The position numbers and the translations under genes were made by a program. This document shows, in pieces, positions 1 to 8,899 of a stretch of DNA of 64,000 nucleotides (its first letter is position 1; each line of letters begins with the position of its first letter). The stretch covers positions 310,218-374,217 of the forward strand of contig NZ_KQ970261.1 of assembly GCF_001579045.1 (NCBI RefSeq). Direction: 5' to 3'. Source of the stretch: Streptococcus mitis. GTDB lineage: Bacteria; Bacillota; Bacilli; Lactobacillales; Streptococcaceae. The notes beneath the pieces are model-generated. The model did no database searches. It had not been told where the DNA came from and saw nothing but the letters and a program-made list of their open reading frames with translations.

Positions 1-3000
1 CGTGATTGTTTTTGTTTCTGGAACATTTTCATACAAAGTATCATAAACATAAGTCACTGTAATTTCTTCACTGTTAATAACACCTTCAACCGGAGCCGAA
101 GTTTCTTTGACTCGCATATATCTATACGCTATGCCATTATATGTAAATTCATCAGGACGATATTCTTCTGTATCTACATTATAATCTTTTGTATAAGCTC
201 TTTTTTCAATAGCTGTTATTGTTGGTTTAATCGTATTTCCTTGCATATCTTCATATGCAATTTTAACAGCTCCATTTTTTATATTTTCTATTTTAATAGT
301 AACAGAAGCTACATTCGCCTCATTAAATATTTCCTCTGCATTTGTTTTTGCTGCTGCTGAAATATAAGCTACCTGTGAATCTTTTGCATCTTTAGAAATT
401 CTTGCTGGTACTAAAAATTCATTTGATAATCCCGGATTTAATGTAGTCCCTTGATTAGAAACAAACTTAACTGCTGTAACCTTGCTCCAATCTGTCACTT
501 GATCAGCTGTTAAAGTTGTTGCTGTAGCAACTTCATTTGCATTTCCATTAATTGGAGAAGTTGAGTAGTATGCTGTCCATCCTGCAGGAGCTATTGCTTC
601 TCCTGTAGCTTCCACATCAAATGCAGAATTACGAGCTATACTTGTATCAACAATATTCTTGTCCCCTTGTTTAGGTAATGTCACAAGCACTTCATTATTC
701 GATAATTTTGAATTATCTGTATTTGATAATGTAAAACGATATGTCACATCTGTTTTTGGAGCTAAATTCTGTAACGAAGTTGTGTAACCTTCTCGTTGAT
801 CATTTTTATCGGTTACATCTACGTGTAATCGTGTCGCTGATGTATTACTTACAGGAATTTCATAAGTGAAAGTTGATGTATTGATAATTGTCTTATCTCC
901 ATCAAACTCATTATTAGGATTTAACCCATGTAGGAATCTATTTTCATCCCAAACTAATGTATATTTCAAACGATACCTACCTGTTTGAACCCATTGTGCT
1001 ACATTAAACTCTAAATTCGGAGTTACATTCTCACGAGTATTTGAATCCTTCGGATCAATAATCAATACCCGTTTACCAGTATTTTGATAATTATCATCTT
1101 TAGTTACAAGTGGGCTATCTCCTGCATAACTAAAGCCATCCGGCAATTCCACAATAATTTTAGGATTCTTCGCTCCAAGATAATCTAATTTTTTATCAGT
1201 AGTAGCAAGGTGTGATGTCAATGTACTATATACACGATTCCCTAAACCTGAAGGTGAGTAATCATAAGCTTCTATTCCAGAACTTAATGATTGTGTTTTA
1301 TTCCCTGCTAGAACCGTTTCTATTTTCCCAGTTCTCGATGTCAGTTTTAAAGCTGTTCTAGCATCTGCTAAAATCGTTTTAGAAATACTTGTATTGACTA
1401 CATCTGTATCTTGAGTTGAAACTTTTGCAGTAACAATACTCTTAGCTTCTTTGCCTTCTAAAACCATTTGTTTAGCTTTTTCTAAGCCTTTTAAGTTTTG
1501 ATGTAAATAAATACCTGCCTGGCTTATTGTATTACTTGTAAAGTTCATCTCACCTTTTGGTTTTAATAAAACTCGGGTCGTACCTTCAGGTAAATCTATA
1601 GATGTTCCACCGTCTTTCTTAAAGGAAATTTCTCCAAGTTTTGTTTCTGATGTACCATTTACCGTATATACTTCAAACGTCTTACTAGTTCCTAGATTAT
1701 CCGGTGCATACCAAGCTGCATATGCTCCATTATTGTTCCAGACACCATAAAATTCAATTGATCTCTTTTGATCAAAATCACTATCAATCGTTAATTCAAC
1801 TTCCTTAACTTTTGTTGGAGTATCTACACTTCTCCAGAAAACAATAATTCTCTTATCATCTGTTTCCGTATTAATTCCAGGAATTGCTATATTCACTCTA
1901 TTTTCATGATTTTGTTCATTAGTATAGTTATTAATTACTAATGGAGGTTGTGCTCCTGCTACATTTGGCGTTGCTCCATCTCCGTTATCTTTATATGGAT
2001 TCACAGCCTTCACAACTAACGAAGTTGTCCCTTGACTTGTATTCGTTTCTCCTGATTTATCTGTATAAGTTACATTATCTGTAAAAGTAAATTCTTTTCC
2101 TTTAAGAAACTCTTCTAAGGTTCCTGTTTGACGCATGTTTAAGCTAAGTGTATCATCACTAGTATTATTTCCTTGATCAAATACAGGTTTCGCATCTGGT
2201 ATTATTCTTGTATAACGAGCAATATTTCCTTCCTGTGTCCATCCTGCATTCTTAGATGTTTCTGATACTATAGCTCCTGTCGGTAAAGTAATAGCATGTT
2301 GTATTTTATTGACAGCAGCAACTTCTTTATTTAATGTCGTTAATTTTAAAACTAATTCTTTATTCTTTGTTTCATCAATAGAGTCGCCGGGTGCATTTGT
2401 GTTAAATAAAGCTAAATCTCTAGCACCACTTTCACTGTCCACATGAATACTAGCATATCCACTCTTATTTGTATTTGCTACCACTGACTTAGTAGTCTTT
2501 TCAGGTGAAATTGGATTCCCATTTTTATCCATCACTTGAGAAGTGATAGAAGTTTGAGAATTACGGCCAGTTCTATATTTATCAAATTTATAACTAATAT
2601 TGAAATTACCATAAGAACCACTTGGAACTTCTCCAGTATAAATCTTATACTGTGTATCCGTTACTTTTTCCACTCTTAAAGCTGTACCAAATTGTACATC
2701 AGTAATAGGTTCATTCTCAGGTAAATTCACTAAAATATAAGAACCTTCTTCTAATTTTGAAGGAGCTGATACATCTAATCTAAATGTTGAGATGATCTGT
2801 TCTCCTACATTATATTCTGTTTGATTTCCTACTAAATGACCTTGTAAACTAACTTTATTTTCAGTTGTTGGTTGCGTTTGATTAGCAGTCGCTAATGTAC
2901 TATTTGAAGTACCAGCCTCTCCTGTATTAGCTACAGATTCTGTTGTTGAACTCGGTGGATTTGTTGTAGTAACCGGTACATAAGTAATTTTATATTTATT

Positions 3001-3372
3001 TGTTCCAACAAGTTGTAAGCTTGTCGCAGTAAATCCAGGATAATCTTTCTTTAATTGATCAAGATTTTCTGAAAAATTTGATTTTAAAATAGCAACATCT
3101 TCTACTACTCCACCTGGTTTCTCATGAGTCACCATTACAAATTCTTGTGCGTCGACTACTCCTGAACTACCAGTTCCAGTTCTGTTGTAACCACTATCTG
3201 ATACACTTGTAATCGGTATCATTTCATCAGCTTCAACATGATAACCAAAAAAGAAGCCAGCCCCGATTAAAACACTCGCAGCACCAACTTTTAATTTTTT
3301 GATCGAATATTTTTCGTATCTATTGCCACAAAAATATCGATGATCTTTTTGTTGTCTCGACAATTTAAACAT
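1..3372 (-). CDS. YSIRK-signal cell-wall surface protein (partial, N-terminal 1124 codons)
   Basis: The frame is open from the ATG at 3372 to the window edge with no stop, so the C-terminus and any LPXTG anchor lie outside. Residues about 20-48 form an export signal of YSIRK type (YSIKKLKVGAASVLIG, then a hydrophobic run ending near AD), typical of streptococcal proteins secreted at the septum and sorted to the wall. An unusual basic, His/Cys-containing stretch of about 20 residues precedes it. The mature part is Thr/Ser/Asn-rich with beta-rich adhesin-like segments. The last 90 residues in the window (KIAYEDMQGN ... VTYVYD) resemble a MucBP-type mucin-binding repeat, so more repeats may follow. 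The start is supported by AAGGTGGT at 3378-3385. The role is probably adhesion. The exact family is not recognised, and the gene replaces the rpsF/ssb neighbourhood I would expect beside asnS in pneumococcus. Confidence 0.85.
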   Translation of the reverse strand, partial: MFKLSRQQKDHRYFCGNRYEKYSIKKLKVGAASVLIGAGFFFGYHVEADEMIPITSVSDSGYNRTGTGSSGVVDAQEFVMVTHEKPGGVVEDVAILKSNFSENLDQLKKDYPGFTATSLQLVGTNKYKITYVPVTTTNPPSSTTESVANTGEAGTSNSTLATANQTQPTTENKVSLQGHLVGNQTEYNVGEQIISTFRLDVSAPSKLEEGSYILVNLPENEPITDVQFGTALRVEKVTDTQYKIYTGEVPSGSYGNFNISYKFDKYRTGRNSQTSITSQVMDKNGNPISPEKTTKSVVANTNKSGYASIHVDSESGARDLALFNTNAPGDSIDETKNKELVLKLTTLNKEVAAVNKIQHAITLPTGAIVSETSKNAGWTQEGNIARYTRIIPDAKPVFDQGNNTSDDTLSLNMRQTGTLEEFLKGKEFTFTDNVTYTDKSGETNTSQGTTSLVVKAVNPYKDNGDGATPNVAGAQPPLVINNYTNEQNHENRVNIAIPGINTETDDKRIIVFWRSVDTPTKVKEVELTIDSDFDQKRSIEFYGVWNNNGAYAAWYAPDNLGTSKTFEVYTVNGTSETKLGEISFKKDGGTSIDLPEGTTRVLLKPKGEMNFTSNTISQAGIYLHQNLKGLEKAKQMVLEGKEAKSIVTAKVSTQDTDVVNTSISKTILADARTALKLTSRTGKIETVLAGNKTQSLSSGIEAYDYSPSGLGNRVYSTLTSHLATTDKKLDYLGAKNPKIIVELPDGFSYAGDSPLVTKDDNYQNTGKRVLIIDPKDSNTRENVTPNLEFNVAQWVQTGRYRLKYTLVWDENRFLHGLNPNNEFDGDKTIINTSTFTYEIPVSNTSATRLHVDVTDKNDQREGYTTSLQNLAPKTDVTYRFTLSNTDNSKLSNNEVLVTLPKQGDKNIVDTSIARNSAFDVEATGEAIAPAGWTAYYSTSPINGNANEVATATTLTADQVTDWSKVTAVKFVSNQGTTLNPGLSNEFLVPARISKDAKDSQVAYISAAAKTNAEEIFNEANVASVTIKIENIKNGAVKIAYEDMQGNTIKPTITAIEKRAYTKDYNVDTEEYRPDEFTYNGIAYRYMRVKETSAPVEGVINSEEITVTYVYDTLYENVPETKTIT

Positions 3373-3384
3373 TGTTTACCACCT

Positions 3385-3403
3385 TATATATATATATATA
3401 TAT
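3385..3403. repeat. (TA)9.5 dinucleotide tract in the surface-protein 5' UTR
   Basis: Nineteen bases of uninterrupted alternating TA lie directly against the ribosome binding site of the surface protein and downstream of its predicted promoter. Such tracts are prone to slipped-strand change. Here a length change would alter the leader and the SD context rather than the reading frame. Confidence 0.9.
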
Positions 3404-3437
3404 GCACTCGCGAGTACAGATATATTCGTTTAATTGT

Positions 3438-3465
3438 ATCATATTCCGACGTAATTTTTAAGTAA
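3438..3465 (-). promoter_or_regulatory. Putative promoter of the surface-protein gene
   Basis: On the minus strand TTACTT (3460-3465), a 16-nt spacer and TATGAT (3438-3443) form a weak sigma-A-like promoter. Between it and the start codon lie a perfect 10-bp palindrome, ACTCGCGAGT (3406-3415), and the TA tract. Confidence 0.4.
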
Positions 3466-3631
3466 TTTGTCTATTTTTTTCAAAATTATAAAGTTTTGTG
3501 TCCTAGGTACAGAAAAATAATATTATTAGGCTACTTCTAAGTACGCTTGAATATATATTGCATAAAAATGCAAATAAATAGGGTGATAAATCATCTTTTA
3601 AAAAATTATAATATTTTTCAATCTCGACATC

Positions 3632-3667
3632 AAAAAAAAGTAAAAGGCCGATAGAACCTTTTACTTT
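3632..3667 (-). terminator. Rho-independent terminator after asnS
   Basis: An 11-bp perfect stem (3637-3647 with 3657-3667) and a 9-nt loop are followed on the minus strand by a run of eight T. It ends the asnS operon. The remaining gene-free stretch up to 3437 is AT-rich, with nothing else recognisable. Confidence 0.85.
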
Positions 3668-3678
3668 CATCTCATTAT

Positions 3679-5022
3679 TTACGGTTTAATACGGTGCAAC
3701 ATACGTGGGAATGGAATGGCTTCACGGATGTGTTTTGTTCCTGCTGCGAAGGTTACCATACGCTCGATACCGATACCAAATCCTCCGTGTGGTACAGTAC
3801 CGTATTTACGAAGGTCAAGGTAGAATTCGTACTCTGTACGATCCATGCCAAGTTCATCCATCTTAGCGACAAGGGCAGCGTAGTCTTCCTCACGCATAGA
3901 CCCACCGATGATTTCTCCATAGCCTTCTGGAGCAAGCAAGTCTGCACAAAGCACGCGCTCTGGATTTCCAGGAACTGGTTTCATGTAGAAGGCCTTGATA
4001 GCTGCTGGATAGTTCATGACAAATGTTGGTACACCAAAGTGGTTTGAAATCCAAGTTTCGTGTGGTGAACCAAAGTCATCACCATGCTCAAGATGCTCGT
4101 AGTCAGCATCTTCATCATTTTCATGCTCTTGCAAGAGGTCGATGGCTTGATCATAAGTGATGCGTTTGAATGGCTCTGCAATATAGCGTTTCAAGAGCTC
4201 TGTATCACGTTCCAAAGTTTCCAAGGCTTGAGGCGCACGGTCAAGAACACCTTGTAAAAGAGCTTTCACATAAGCTTCTTGCAAGTCAAGTGACTCATCG
4301 TGTGTCAAGTAGGAGTACTCTGCATCCATCATCCAGAACTCAGTCAAGTGACGGCGCGTTTTTGATTTTTCAGCACGGAAAACTGGACCAAAGTCAAAGA
4401 CACGACCAAGGGCCATAGCGCCTGCTTCTAGGTAAAGCTGACCTGATTGGCTCAAGTAGGCTGGCGTTCCGAAGTAATCAGTTTCAAAAAGTTCAGTTGA
4501 ATCTTCTGCCGCGTTTCCTGAAAGAATTGGGCTATCAAATTTCATGAAGCCATTCTTGTCGAAGAACTCATAAGTTGCGTAGATGATAGCGTTACGGATT
4601 TGCATCACCGCTACTTGCTTACGAGAACGGAGCCACAAGTGACGGTTGTCCATCAAGAAGTCTGTTCCATGTTCTTTTGGTGTGATTGGGTAGTCTTGAG
4701 ATTCACCGATCACTTCGATGTCTGTAATGTCCAACTCGTAGCCAAACTTAGAACGTTCGTCTTCTTTGACAATACCTGTCACATAGACAGACGTTTCTTG
4801 GCTCAAGCGTTTGATAACATCAAACTTTTCAAGTCCTACTTCTTCACCAAATTTTTCGACAAAGTTTGGTTTAAAGGCCACACCTTGGAAGAAGGCTGTT
4901 CCATCACGCAATTGCAAGAAGGCGATTTTCCCTTTTCCTGATTTGTTGGCAACCCAAGCGCCAATCGTCACTTCCTGACCAACATAGTCTTTTACATCAA
5001 TAATCGTTACACGTTTTGTCAT
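3679..5022 (-). CDS. asnS: Asparaginyl-tRNA synthetase
   Basis: A 447-residue cytosolic class II aminoacyl-tRNA synthetase that charges tRNA-Asn with asparagine using ATP. An N-terminal OB-fold anticodon-binding domain (about residues 1-110, beginning [20 protein letters not shown]) is followed by the class II core, with motif 2 around [11 protein letters not shown] and motif 3 GIGIERM near residue 416. Length and termini match the bacterial AsnRS family. It is the last gene of an operon with aspC and the VOC gene, the same neighbourhood as Bacillus ypmB-aspB-asnS. It starts 19 nt downstream of the VOC gene. A strong terminator follows. Confidence 0.97.
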   Translation of the reverse strand: MTKRVTIIDVKDYVGQEVTIGAWVANKSGKGKIAFLQLRDGTAFFQGVAFKPNFVEKFGEEVGLEKFDVIKRLSQETSVYVTGIVKEDERSKFGYELDITDIEVIGESQDYPITPKEHGTDFLMDNRHLWLRSRKQVAVMQIRNAIIYATYEFFDKNGFMKFDSPILSGNAAEDSTELFETDYFGTPAYLSQSGQLYLEAGAMALGRVFDFGPVFRAEKSKTRRHLTEFWMMDAEYSYLTHDESLDLQEAYVKALLQGVLDRAPQALETLERDTELLKRYIAEPFKRITYDQAIDLLQEHENDEDADYEHLEHGDDFGSPHETWISNHFGVPTFVMNYPAAIKAFYMKPVPGNPERVLCADLLAPEGYGEIIGGSMREEDYAALVAKMDELGMDRTEYEFYLDLRKYGTVPHGGFGIGIERMVTFAAGTKHIREAIPFPRMLHRIKP

Positions 5023-5041
5023 TATTTTTCCTTTTCTTTTT

Positions 5042-5413
5042 TTATTCTTTATGGCAAACCACTTCTATATTGTTCCCATCTGGATCAACCACAAAAGCAG
5101 CGTAGTAAATCGGTTGCTCACTGCGATAACCAGGAGCTCCATTGTCTCGCCCACCTGCCTCTAAACCAGCCTCATAACAAGCTTGAACCTCTTCCTTATT
5201 TTCTGCTAAAAAAGCAAAGTGAATAGGATTTTGCTTCCCCTGAGCCAGCCAAAAATCACCACCAGGATGAGGGCTGTTTGGGGCAAGAAAACTGATTAGA
5301 GAAGTGGTCTTAAAAGCCAATTTATAGCCCAAAGGAGCGAGAAAACTCCTATAAAATCCTTCTGAAATTTGTAAATCCTTTACCTTAATTTCAAAATGAT
5401 CAATCATTCTCAC
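5042..5413 (-). CDS. VOC (glyoxalase/bleomycin-resistance) family protein
   Basis: A 123-residue single-domain vicinal oxygen chelate protein ([12 protein letters not shown] start, IEVVCH end). Family members bind a metal and act as lyases, dioxygenases or drug-binding proteins. The residues for metal ligands are plausible (H6, E near the C-terminus), but the substrate cannot be told from sequence. Its start overlaps the 3' end of aspC by 14 nt, so translation is probably coupled within the aspC-asnS operon. The function is unassigned. Confidence 0.85.
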   Translation of the reverse strand: MRMIDHFEIKVKDLQISEGFYRSFLAPLGYKLAFKTTSLISFLAPNSPHPGGDFWLAQGKQNPIHFAFLAENKEEVQACYEAGLEAGGRDNGAPGYRSEQPIYYAAFVVDPDGNNIEVVCHKE

Positions 5414-6587
5414 TACCCATAAATGCTTTCAAGCGTTTAACTGCTTCTTTAAGCGTGTCTAGGTCTGTCGCATAGCTGAGGCGGACATTTTCTGGCGCTC
5501 CGAATCCTGCTCCTGTAATCAAGGCCACTTCAGCTTCTTCTAGGATAGCGGTTGTAAATTCTGTCACATCCGTATAGCCTTTCATCTCCATTGCCTTTTT
5601 AACATTTGGGAAGAGATAGAAGGCTCCTTGCGGTTTGACCACTTCAAATCCTGGCACCTCAGCAAGAAGGGGATAGATGGTGTTTAATCGTTCTTCAAAG
5701 GCCTGACGCATGTTTTCTACAGTATCTTGCTCACCTGATAGAGCCTCAACTGCTGCATACTGGGCTACTGCTGACGGGTTCGAAGTTGTTTGACCTGCAA
5801 TCTTAGACATGGCAGCGATAATGTCTGCTTCTCCGACGGCATAGCCAATCCGCCAACCTGTCATAGCATAGGCCTTAGATACACCGTTGATAACAACGGT
5901 TTGCTTACGAATTGCTTCTGATAGACTTGATATTGGAACAAATTCATTTCCATTATAAACAAGGCGACCGTATATATCATCTGCTAGGATGAGAATGTCA
6001 TGTTCAACTGCCCAATTTCCGATAGCCAAGAGTTCCTCGCGAGTGTAAATCATACCAGTCGGATTAGATGGCGAATTTAGCACCAAAACCTTTGTCTTAT
6101 CTGTCCTAACTAGTTCTAGTTGATCCACCGTAACTTTAAAATCATTGTCTTCTTTAGCTTGAACAAAGACTGGCACACCTTCTGCCATCTTGACCTGATC
6201 TCCATAGCTGACCCAATATGGGGTTGGGATGATAACTTCATCACCTGGATTGACCACAGCCATAAAGAAAGTATAGAGTGAGAACTTAGCACCGGTAGCA
6301 AATGTGACTTCGTTGGCCGCTACGGAATAACCATAATAACGCTCAAAATAGGTATTGACTGCTGCTTTTAACTCAGGCAAACCTGAAGCTACCGTATAGA
6401 AAGAAGCACGTCCATCTCGAATGGCTACAACAGCTGCATCTTGAATATTTTTGGGAGTATGGAAATCGGGCTGACCTAAAGTTAAGAAAAGTACATCTTT
6501 TCCTTCAGCCTTTAACTTCTTTGCTCTCGCATCACTAGCTAGAGTGACACTTTCTTCCATTTCTAAAACACGGTTGGATAGTTTCAT
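5400..6587 (-). CDS. aspC: Pyridoxal-phosphate aspartate aminotransferase
   Basis: A 395-residue fold-type I aminotransferase that interconverts aspartate and oxaloacetate using 2-oxoglutarate/glutamate. The substrate range may include aromatic amino acids. Visible hallmarks are GQPDFHTP (38-45), the NPTG motif with Asn175 contacting the cofactor, the PLP lysine K238 in GVSKAYAMTGWR, and the carboxylate-binding arginine region near the C-terminus. It overlaps the upstream DUF5590 gene by 4 nt (ATGA) and the downstream VOC gene by 14 nt. Placed before asnS it supplies aspartate, the precursor of asparagine, a pairing conserved in Firmicutes. Confidence 0.93.
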   Translation of the reverse strand: MKLSNRVLEMEESVTLASDARAKKLKAEGKDVLFLTLGQPDFHTPKNIQDAAVVAIRDGRASFYTVASGLPELKAAVNTYFERYYGYSVAANEVTFATGAKFSLYTFFMAVVNPGDEVIIPTPYWVSYGDQVKMAEGVPVFVQAKEDNDFKVTVDQLELVRTDKTKVLVLNSPSNPTGMIYTREELLAIGNWAVEHDILILADDIYGRLVYNGNEFVPISSLSEAIRKQTVVINGVSKAYAMTGWRIGYAVGEADIIAAMSKIAGQTTSNPSAVAQYAAVEALSGEQDTVENMRQAFEERLNTIYPLLAEVPGFEVVKPQGAFYLFPNVKKAMEMKGYTDVTEFTTAILEEAEVALITGAGFGAPENVRLSYATDLDTLKEAVKRLKAFMGSEND

Positions 6588-7072
6588 AGGCCCTCCTTAT
6601 TGACCAATGCTCCTGTTTCAAAATCTACTAGATAAAAATCAGAGCCTGACTTGACTTCCCAGATTGGCTTGTCTTGATACCGACCAAAGGTAATCTTATC
6701 AATCTCGCCAGCTCCTTTTTCCTTAGAAACAGCTTCTGCTTTTTCTTGTGAAACACCTTGATTTAGCTGATAAACGTAAATCTTATGGTCATCTTTTCCA
6801 ATCAGGACAGCAAGTGCTTCTTGTTTTTTATTACGACCAAGAACGCTATAATAGGATTCCAAGCCATTGTATAAGTCAACCTGATCAGCCTGCTCTAATC
6901 CTGCATACTGCTGAGCTAATTTTTCTCCTTCACTTTTAGCCGTTTGATAAGGTTTCATACTCAGAAACACTAGATACAGAAAGGAAGCACTGATAACCAC
7001 AAACAAAATCGTCATCCCTAGACCATACTGCCACAGTAGATTATTTTTTGCTTTGTTTTGTCTTTTTTTCAC
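6584..7072 (-). CDS. YpmB-like DUF5590 membrane-anchored protein
   Basis: 162 residues: a basic N-terminus, one transmembrane helix (about 18-40), then an extracellular domain resembling the DUF5590/PepSY-like fold of Bacillus YpmB (EVKSGSDFYLVDFETGALV at the C-terminus). The function of the family is unknown. It is the first gene of the aspC-VOC-asnS operon, as ypmB precedes aspB and asnS in Bacillus, and it overlaps aspC by 4 nt. The start is GTG at 7072. I see no Shine-Dalgarno sequence, and a good promoter has its -10 box only 6 nt upstream, so the transcript may be leaderless. Confidence 0.8.
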   Translation of the reverse strand: MKKRQNKAKNNLLWQYGLGMTILFVVISASFLYLVFLSMKPYQTAKSEGEKLAQQYAGLEQADQVDLYNGLESYYSVLGRNKKQEALAVLIGKDDHKIYVYQLNQGVSQEKAEAVSKEKGAGEIDKITFGRYQDKPIWEVKSGSDFYLVDFETGALVNKEGL

Positions 7073-7078
7073 TCGTCT

Positions 7079-7107
7079 ATTTTACCATCTATTAAGCTTT
7101 ATTACAA
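7079..7107 (-). promoter_or_regulatory. Promoter of the DUF5590-aspC-asnS operon (leaderless geometry)
   Basis: On the minus strand: TTGTAA (7102-7107), a 17-nt spacer, then an extended TGG before TAAAAT (7079-7084). The -10 box ends 6 nt before the GTG start, so transcription should begin at or next to the start codon. Confidence 0.65.
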
Positions 7108-7119
7108 GTGAATGCAAGA

Positions 7120-7233
7120 ATACTCTTCTAAAATCTCTTCAAACCACTTCAGCTTTATCTACAACCTCAAAGCTGTGCTTTGAGCAACCTGCAGCTAGCT
7201 TCCTAGTTTGCTCTTTGATTTTCATTGAGTATA
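7120..7233 (+). repeat. BOX element (partial A, partial B, C)
   Basis: It begins ATACTCTTC and ends CATTGAGTATA, the conserved outer ends of BOX repeats. boxA is cut to about 37 nt and boxB to about 28 nt, and boxC is near complete. It fills the gap between the DUF5590 operon promoter and the MFS gene terminator. Confidence 0.85.
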
Positions 7234-7320
7234 AGCAACCAATTCTATTTCTCCCTCCAAAGTAAACCGATTTTTCTTAGTTAAAACCGAGCAAGAAAAG
7301 TTAAGCGAAATCAACCTATT

Positions 7321-7347
7321 AAAAAACCTGAGCTTGGCACTCAAGTT
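7321..7347 (-). terminator. Terminator after the MFS gene
   Basis: The 8-bp stem 7325-7332/7340-7347 (AACTTGAG/CTCAGGTT, one GU pair) is followed on the minus strand by T6. Confidence 0.75.
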
Positions 7348-7365
7348 TTCGTAAATTTTTTTGAT

Positions 7366-8562
7366 CTATGGAATCACTTTATCATCCATTCTTTTAGCCA
7401 ATTTTCCTAAAAAGATAGGTAGTAGAAGGCCGATTATGACTAAAAAGAAGCCTAGATAAAGAAATGTTATTACAAAGCCTAAATGGTCAATCAACCAGCC
7501 TGTCAGTGGGAAGAACACAATCATACTGAGGCTAAACATCATAGAGTAGACACTCAGCATGGTTGCCCTTACTTCACTTGGGAGCCGATCTTGCAAATCG
7601 TTGTCAAAAATCGGCTGAAAAAGAGCATATAGAGCATTACTAATCAAATAAATCAAAATATAGATTAGAGGTGTTCCAAAGTAGGACAACATATAGGTGA
7701 CGCCAGTCAGCAGCACAAGGATAGGGAAAAGCTTCAAAGCAGCATATTTCTTTCCAATCTTACTCGCTAGATAGACTGCGACGATATTTAAGAGACTACC
7801 AAGTAGCATAACTGCTGAAATTTGCCAACCACTTAAATCTGGTAACTGATTTTGATAGTAAAAATAAAACATGCACATGAGTGTTCCGACAATCTGAGAC
7901 AAAATCATCCAGTTGAAAAGCATGGGATTTCGCTTCAACTCATCCTTAACAGTCCAAATAATCTGTTTCATGGTCACACTATCATCTTTTTCTAGCTTGA
8001 CACTAGGTTCTTTCAGCATCCAAATCAGGAAAAGAACTATGATAGAAGTGACAATCATGATATAGTAGGTCAGGTGCAATTGACCATGGACAAAAAATCC
8101 CGCCAACACTGTCCCAAAAGACCGAGTTCCTTCCGACACCCCTGATAGGAAGCTTGAAATGGATAGATAACGCTCCTTTAGTCCAGCCTCTACAGCCGAG
8201 TCATAGACCATTGCTGCGCTTGTGCCTGAATCAAAATTATAAGACAAGGCACTTACCGCCATAGCCAGTGCATAAATCCAAAAATTTCCCTGCCCAGCCA
8301 ACATAAGAATAGAAGACACAATCCCTGCTATACGACTTAAATAAAGGTTGGTCTTATAGGAATAGCGGTCAGCTAACATACCAGATGGAATTTCACAGAG
8401 AAGACTGGTCGCATGAAAGATACTCTCCAGAAGTCCAATCTGCCAAAGAGACATGCCGTTTTGACTGAGAAAGAGAATCCAAAAACTGGTAATCCCTAGA
8501 AATGCAAAAAACTCAACTCCAGCCATCAGGCCAATATTTTTCCGATAATTTCTTATTAACAT
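7366..8562 (-). CDS. Major facilitator superfamily transporter
   Basis: 398 residues, hydrophobic throughout, with about twelve predicted helices and the MFS loop 2-3 motif in the form GMLADRYSYK (about 61-70). This is an integral membrane secondary transporter. It looks like drug/efflux MFS proteins, but the substrate cannot be deduced, and it is not a recognisable Mef or Tet protein. The start at 8562 has AAGGAG (8568-8573) at ideal spacing. The gene is monocistronic, with its own promoter, a roughly 175-nt leader and a terminator. The leader contains a start-stop mini-ORF and a hairpin abutting the SD, an arrangement expected for inducible translation attenuation. Confidence 0.88.
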   Translation of the reverse strand: MLIRNYRKNIGLMAGVEFFAFLGITSFWILFLSQNGMSLWQIGLLESIFHATSLLCEIPSGMLADRYSYKTNLYLSRIAGIVSSILMLAGQGNFWIYALAMAVSALSYNFDSGTSAAMVYDSAVEAGLKERYLSISSFLSGVSEGTRSFGTVLAGFFVHGQLHLTYYIMIVTSIIVLFLIWMLKEPSVKLEKDDSVTMKQIIWTVKDELKRNPMLFNWMILSQIVGTLMCMFYFYYQNQLPDLSGWQISAVMLLGSLLNIVAVYLASKIGKKYAALKLFPILVLLTGVTYMLSYFGTPLIYILIYLISNALYALFQPIFDNDLQDRLPSEVRATMLSVYSMMFSLSMIVFFPLTGWLIDHLGFVITFLYLGFFLVIIGLLLPIFLGKLAKRMDDKVIP

Positions 8563-8567
8563 TTTTT

Positions 8568-8640
8568 CTCCTTAACAAGTGTATTATTATTTCTTTTGTC
8601 CGTCACTTGTTAATCTTTGCCTTACATGATTTCCACCCCT
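8568..8640 (-). promoter_or_regulatory. Putative translation attenuator of the MFS gene (start-stop ORF plus SD hairpin)
   Basis: Reading the minus strand, a strong SD (GGGGTGG, about 8634-8640) is followed by ATG TAA (8627-8622), a one-codon ORF. Eight bases later begins a perfect 10-bp inverted repeat (TTAACAAGTG/CACTTGTTAA, 8604-8613 with 8572-8581, 22-nt loop). The 3' arm of the repeat overlaps the first two bases of the AAGGAG that serves the MFS start. A ribosome held on the mini-ORF would cover the 5' arm and free the SD. This role is inferred. Confidence 0.5.
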
Positions 8641-8742
8641 TTTTAGAAGCATTCTTCAATGCCTTTATTGTTCCTTTAATGATTTATGAAATGATACCGG
8701 AAAATAGCTGTTCTGCGGTTTCTATTGCGAGTTTTCTTGTTT

Positions 8743-8771
8743 ATTTTAGCACTTATGTCATCATATTACAA
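8743..8771 (-). promoter_or_regulatory. Promoter of the MFS gene
   Basis: TTGTAA (8766-8771), a 17-nt spacer with an extended TGC, and TAAAAT (8743-8748) on the minus strand predict a start near 8736 and a leader of about 175 nt. The gene-free interval 8563-8950 otherwise holds only the divergent promoter of the FMN reductase. Confidence 0.6.
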
Positions 8772-8870
8772 GAGAATATAGGAATACTCTGCGAAAACCA
8801 AATGCATTCCAGTCGCAAGTGATTAGATATTCTACAATTTTATAGTTTTAATTATCTTTGAGCAAATTTC

Positions 8871-8899
8871 TTGCAAGTCCTTTTCTTTTGTTGTAATAT
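8871..8899 (+). promoter_or_regulatory. Promoter of the FMN reductase gene, with a palindrome downstream
   Basis: TTGCAA (8871-8876), 17 nt, TAATAT (8894-8899). Immediately after the expected start site is CGAGAAAGTTCTCG (8912-8925), an inverted repeat of 6 bp with a 2-nt centre that could be an operator. Confidence 0.65.

Noticed and set aside
8502-8822. 106-codon plus-strand frame antisense to the MFS start
   Set aside because: It overlaps the transporter and its promoter and leader, has no SD and shows no protein-like pattern beyond hydrophobic bias.
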